6,920 nt of DNA, taken from NCBI GenBank assembly GCA_050173895.1, contig JBFXKJ010000211.1, forward strand, positions 1 to 6,920, in the 5' to 3' direction. Below the pieces are notes generated by a model, which was not told where the DNA came from, did not search any database, and saw nothing but the letters and a program-made list of their open reading frames with translations. The translations under genes were made by a program, and so were the position numbers. Source of the DNA: JBCFBK01 sp050173895. Lineage in GTDB: Bacteria > Bacteroidota > Bacteroidia > Bacteroidales > Prolixibacteraceae. How positions within the stretch are numbered: position 1 is the first letter of the stretch; each line of letters begins with the position of its first letter. This document shows positions 5,807 through 6,920 of this stretch, piece after piece.

Positions 5807-6733
5807 ATGGAGATTTATCAGGACATTGATGGCTTTCACGTTCAGAATCCGGTTGTTACGATCGGATCGTTCGATGGTGTTCATCTTGGTCATCTGGAAA
5901 TTATTCGCCGGCTCAATGCAATCACCGTCAGAAATCAGGGTGAGTCGGTGGTTTTCACTTTTTATCCTCACCCGCGTCAGGTTCTCTTTCCGGAAGAAAA
6001 AAATCTTCGTCTGCTCACCACCCTTGATGAAAAAAAGGAACTCCTTGAAAAAGCAGGCGTACAGCACCTGATCGTTTATCCCTTCACCGAAGCTTTTTCC
6101 CGGCTGAGTTATGCGGAATTCGTCCGTGATATCCTGATCGGCAAGCTCCGGATCAAAACATTGGTGGTTGGTTATGATCACAAGTTCGGGAAAAACAGGG
6201 AGGGTAGTTTTGAGCTGCTTCAGGAGCTCTCCTCCATTCATCATTTTACGGTTGAAAAACTTGACGTGCTGCTGATTGACAATATCAATATCAGTTCAAC
6301 GCGGATCAGGAATGCGCTTCAAAAGGGTGAAGTTGAGCAGGCCAACCGCTACCTGGGATATCGCTTCCGTCTCCATGGGACTGTCATTGAAGGAGAAAAG
6401 CTGGGCCGTCGGATCCAGTTTCCCACGGCCAACATTCAGGCCTCGGATCCGCATAAAATCATCCCTGCCTACGGTGTATATGCTGTTTACGTCTCCTTTG
6501 AGGGAAAACGCTACCCGGGAATGATGAACATCGGAACCCGCCCGACGGTCACCAACGCCGATAACCGCAGTATTGAAGTGCACCTCATCGGCTTTGAAGG
6601 AAACCTTTACAGGAAATCGCTGGAAATAGAGTTCGTCGAAAAGATCAGGGAAGAGCAGAAGTTCCGCTCAATCGAAGAACTAAAGTCGCAGTTAACCCGC
6701 GACCGCGAAACCATTCTGAACTTGCTGGACTGA
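5807..6733 (+). CDS. ribF: Bifunctional riboflavin kinase / FAD synthetase
   Basis: This enzyme phosphorylates riboflavin to FMN and then adenylates FMN to FAD in the cytoplasm. The N-terminal FAD synthetase domain (about residues 1-180) is a cytidylyltransferase-like fold. It shows GSFDGVHLGH (20-29) with the HxGH nucleotide-binding motif, FTFYPHPRQVL (50-60), GYDHKFGKNREG (122-133) and SSTRIR (163-168). The C-terminal riboflavin kinase domain (about 185-305) shows GEKLGRRIQFPTAN (196-209), with the PTAN metal/ATP motif. It also has YGVYAV (222-227), MNIGTRPTV (240-248) and the segment SIEVHLIGF, with Glu257 as the probable catalytic base. The 308-residue length is typical. The ATG at 5807 is preferred over the TTG at 5798 because GGAAAG (5791-5796) lies 10 nt before the ATG but only 1 nt before the TTG. 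It stops with TGA at 6731-6733. It is transcribed from its own promoter, divergent from the lipoprotein gene. Confidence 0.96.
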   Translation: MEIYQDIDGFHVQNPVVTIGSFDGVHLGHLEIIRRLNAITVRNQGESVVFTFYPHPRQVLFPEEKNLRLLTTLDEKKELLEKAGVQHLIVYPFTEAFSRLSYAEFVRDILIGKLRIKTLVVGYDHKFGKNREGSFELLQELSSIHHFTVEKLDVLLIDNINISSTRIRNALQKGEVEQANRYLGYRFRLHGTVIEGEKLGRRIQFPTANIQASDPHKIIPAYGVYAVYVSFEGKRYPGMMNIGTRPTVTNADNRSIEVHLIGFEGNLYRKSLEIEFVEKIREEQKFRSIEELKSQLTRDRETILNLLD

Positions 6734-6766
6734 ACCGGAAAGGCTTTTCTCCAGGCCACCACTTCA

Positions 6767-6798
6767 TTTGTGACTTTCCGATTGTTGGATTATCTTTG
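6767..6798 (+). promoter_or_regulatory. ahcY promoter, consensus Bacteroidota type
   Basis: TTTG (6767-6770) and TATCTTTG (6791-6798) are separated by exactly 20 nt. This fits the Bacteroidota sigma-factor consensus TTTG-N19-21-TAnnTTTG at every defined base. The leader to the ATG at 6822 would be about 15-20 nt, which leaves no room for a SAH riboswitch. Confidence 0.8.
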
Positions 6799-6813
6799 CA
6801 TCCTAAACAAATC

Positions 6814-6819
6814 AGGAGA
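6814..6819 (+). promoter_or_regulatory. Shine-Dalgarno AGGAGA before ahcY
   Basis: AGGAGA is the strongest ribosome-binding site in the window; most genes here lack one. AGGAG (6814-6818) lies 3 nt before the ATG at 6822 and 12 nt before the ATG at 6831. Both spacings are off the optimum, so the true start is uncertain by three codons. Confidence 0.6.
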
Positions 6820-6821
6820 CG

Positions 6822-6920
6822 ATGACTTCAATGACACAAAGCATAGCCGACTACAGGGTCGCTGATATTTCACTGGCTTAATTCGGCCGGAAAGAAATTG
6901 AAATCGCAGAAAAAGAAATG
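6822..6920 (+). pseudogene. ahcY: Adenosylhomocysteinase 5' end with an in-frame stop (3' truncated by window edge)
   Basis: The frame from the ATG at 6822 reads MTSMTQSIADYRVADISLA, then TAA (6879-6881), then FGRKEIEIAEKEM to the last base. This is the N-terminus of S-adenosylhomocysteine hydrolase, whose members start with a (Y/F)KVADISLA(D/E)FGRKEI(E/D)LAEKEMPG-like segment. The enzyme splits SAH into adenosine and homocysteine and relieves inhibition of methyltransferases. The stop sits where homologues usually have Asp, Glu or Ala; one G-to-T change from GAA would produce it. The frame is otherwise undisturbed, so there is no indel. A consensus promoter and a strong ribosome-binding site argue that the gene is or was expressed. 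An ATG in frame at 6918-6920 could allow restart with loss of about 32 residues. Whether this is a true nonsense mutation, a sequencing error or a restart cannot be decided here. The family call is firm despite only 33 codons. Confidence 0.82.

Noticed and set aside
5756..6244. 162-codon open frame on the minus strand opposite the 5' half of ribF
   Set aside because: It lies over the fully conserved FAD synthetase domain and the ribF promoter; no family features are seen.
6799..6821. SAH riboswitch upstream of ahcY
   Set aside because: Only about 20 nt separate the -7 box from the start codon, which is too short for the aptamer.
6879..6881. Genetic-code change or recoding of TAA as an amino acid
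   Set aside because: TAA ends ung and the ketosynthase gene in this window exactly at their expected C-termini, and no recoding element can be seen in the short sequence available.

Overview
The window reads as ordinary chromosome of a member of the Bacteroidota. Three lines of evidence support this. Two promoters carry the phylum's -7 element TAnnTTTG, and one has a matching TTTG -33 box at 20 nt. There is a lipoprotein with a DUF4369-like N-terminal part and a thioredoxin-like C-terminal part. There is also a FabH-like ketosynthase of a type common in that phylum. Assignment below phylum is not attempted. Genes are densely packed; no tRNA, rRNA, CRISPR array, IS element or phage gene was found.

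Layout from left to right. Positions 1-319 (+) hold the C-terminal end of an ABC-type ATPase. It converges on rmuC (401-1714, -), with an imperfect hairpin in the gap. rmuC diverges from ung, uracil-DNA glycosylase (1858-2520, +). ung converges on a leftward cluster of three genes: a FabH-like ketosynthase (2536-3618), a UDP-2,3-diacylglucosamine diphosphatase of the LpxH type (3631-4434) and a thioredoxin-fold lipoprotein without catalytic cysteines (4490-5635). All three are on the minus strand with gaps of about 12 and 55 nt, so co-transcription is likely. The two enzymes point towards lipid A and fatty-acyl metabolism at the cell envelope, and the lipoprotein is also an envelope protein. 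A divergent promoter region then leads to ribF (5807-6733, +), which makes FMN and FAD. After a separate textbook promoter comes the 5' end of ahcY, adenosylhomocysteinase (6822 to the window edge, +).

No previously undescribed multi-gene system is visible. The most noteworthy points are: an in-frame TAA at codon 20 of ahcY; replacement of CGPC by DRGS in the thioredoxin-fold lipoprotein; the absence of an ATG or GTG start for lpxH, whose only ordinary start (TTG) lies inside a perfect -7-like box; and a hairpin that contains both stop codons of the convergent ung/fabH-like pair. The ahcY and lpxH anomalies could reflect base errors in the assembly and should be checked against reads.
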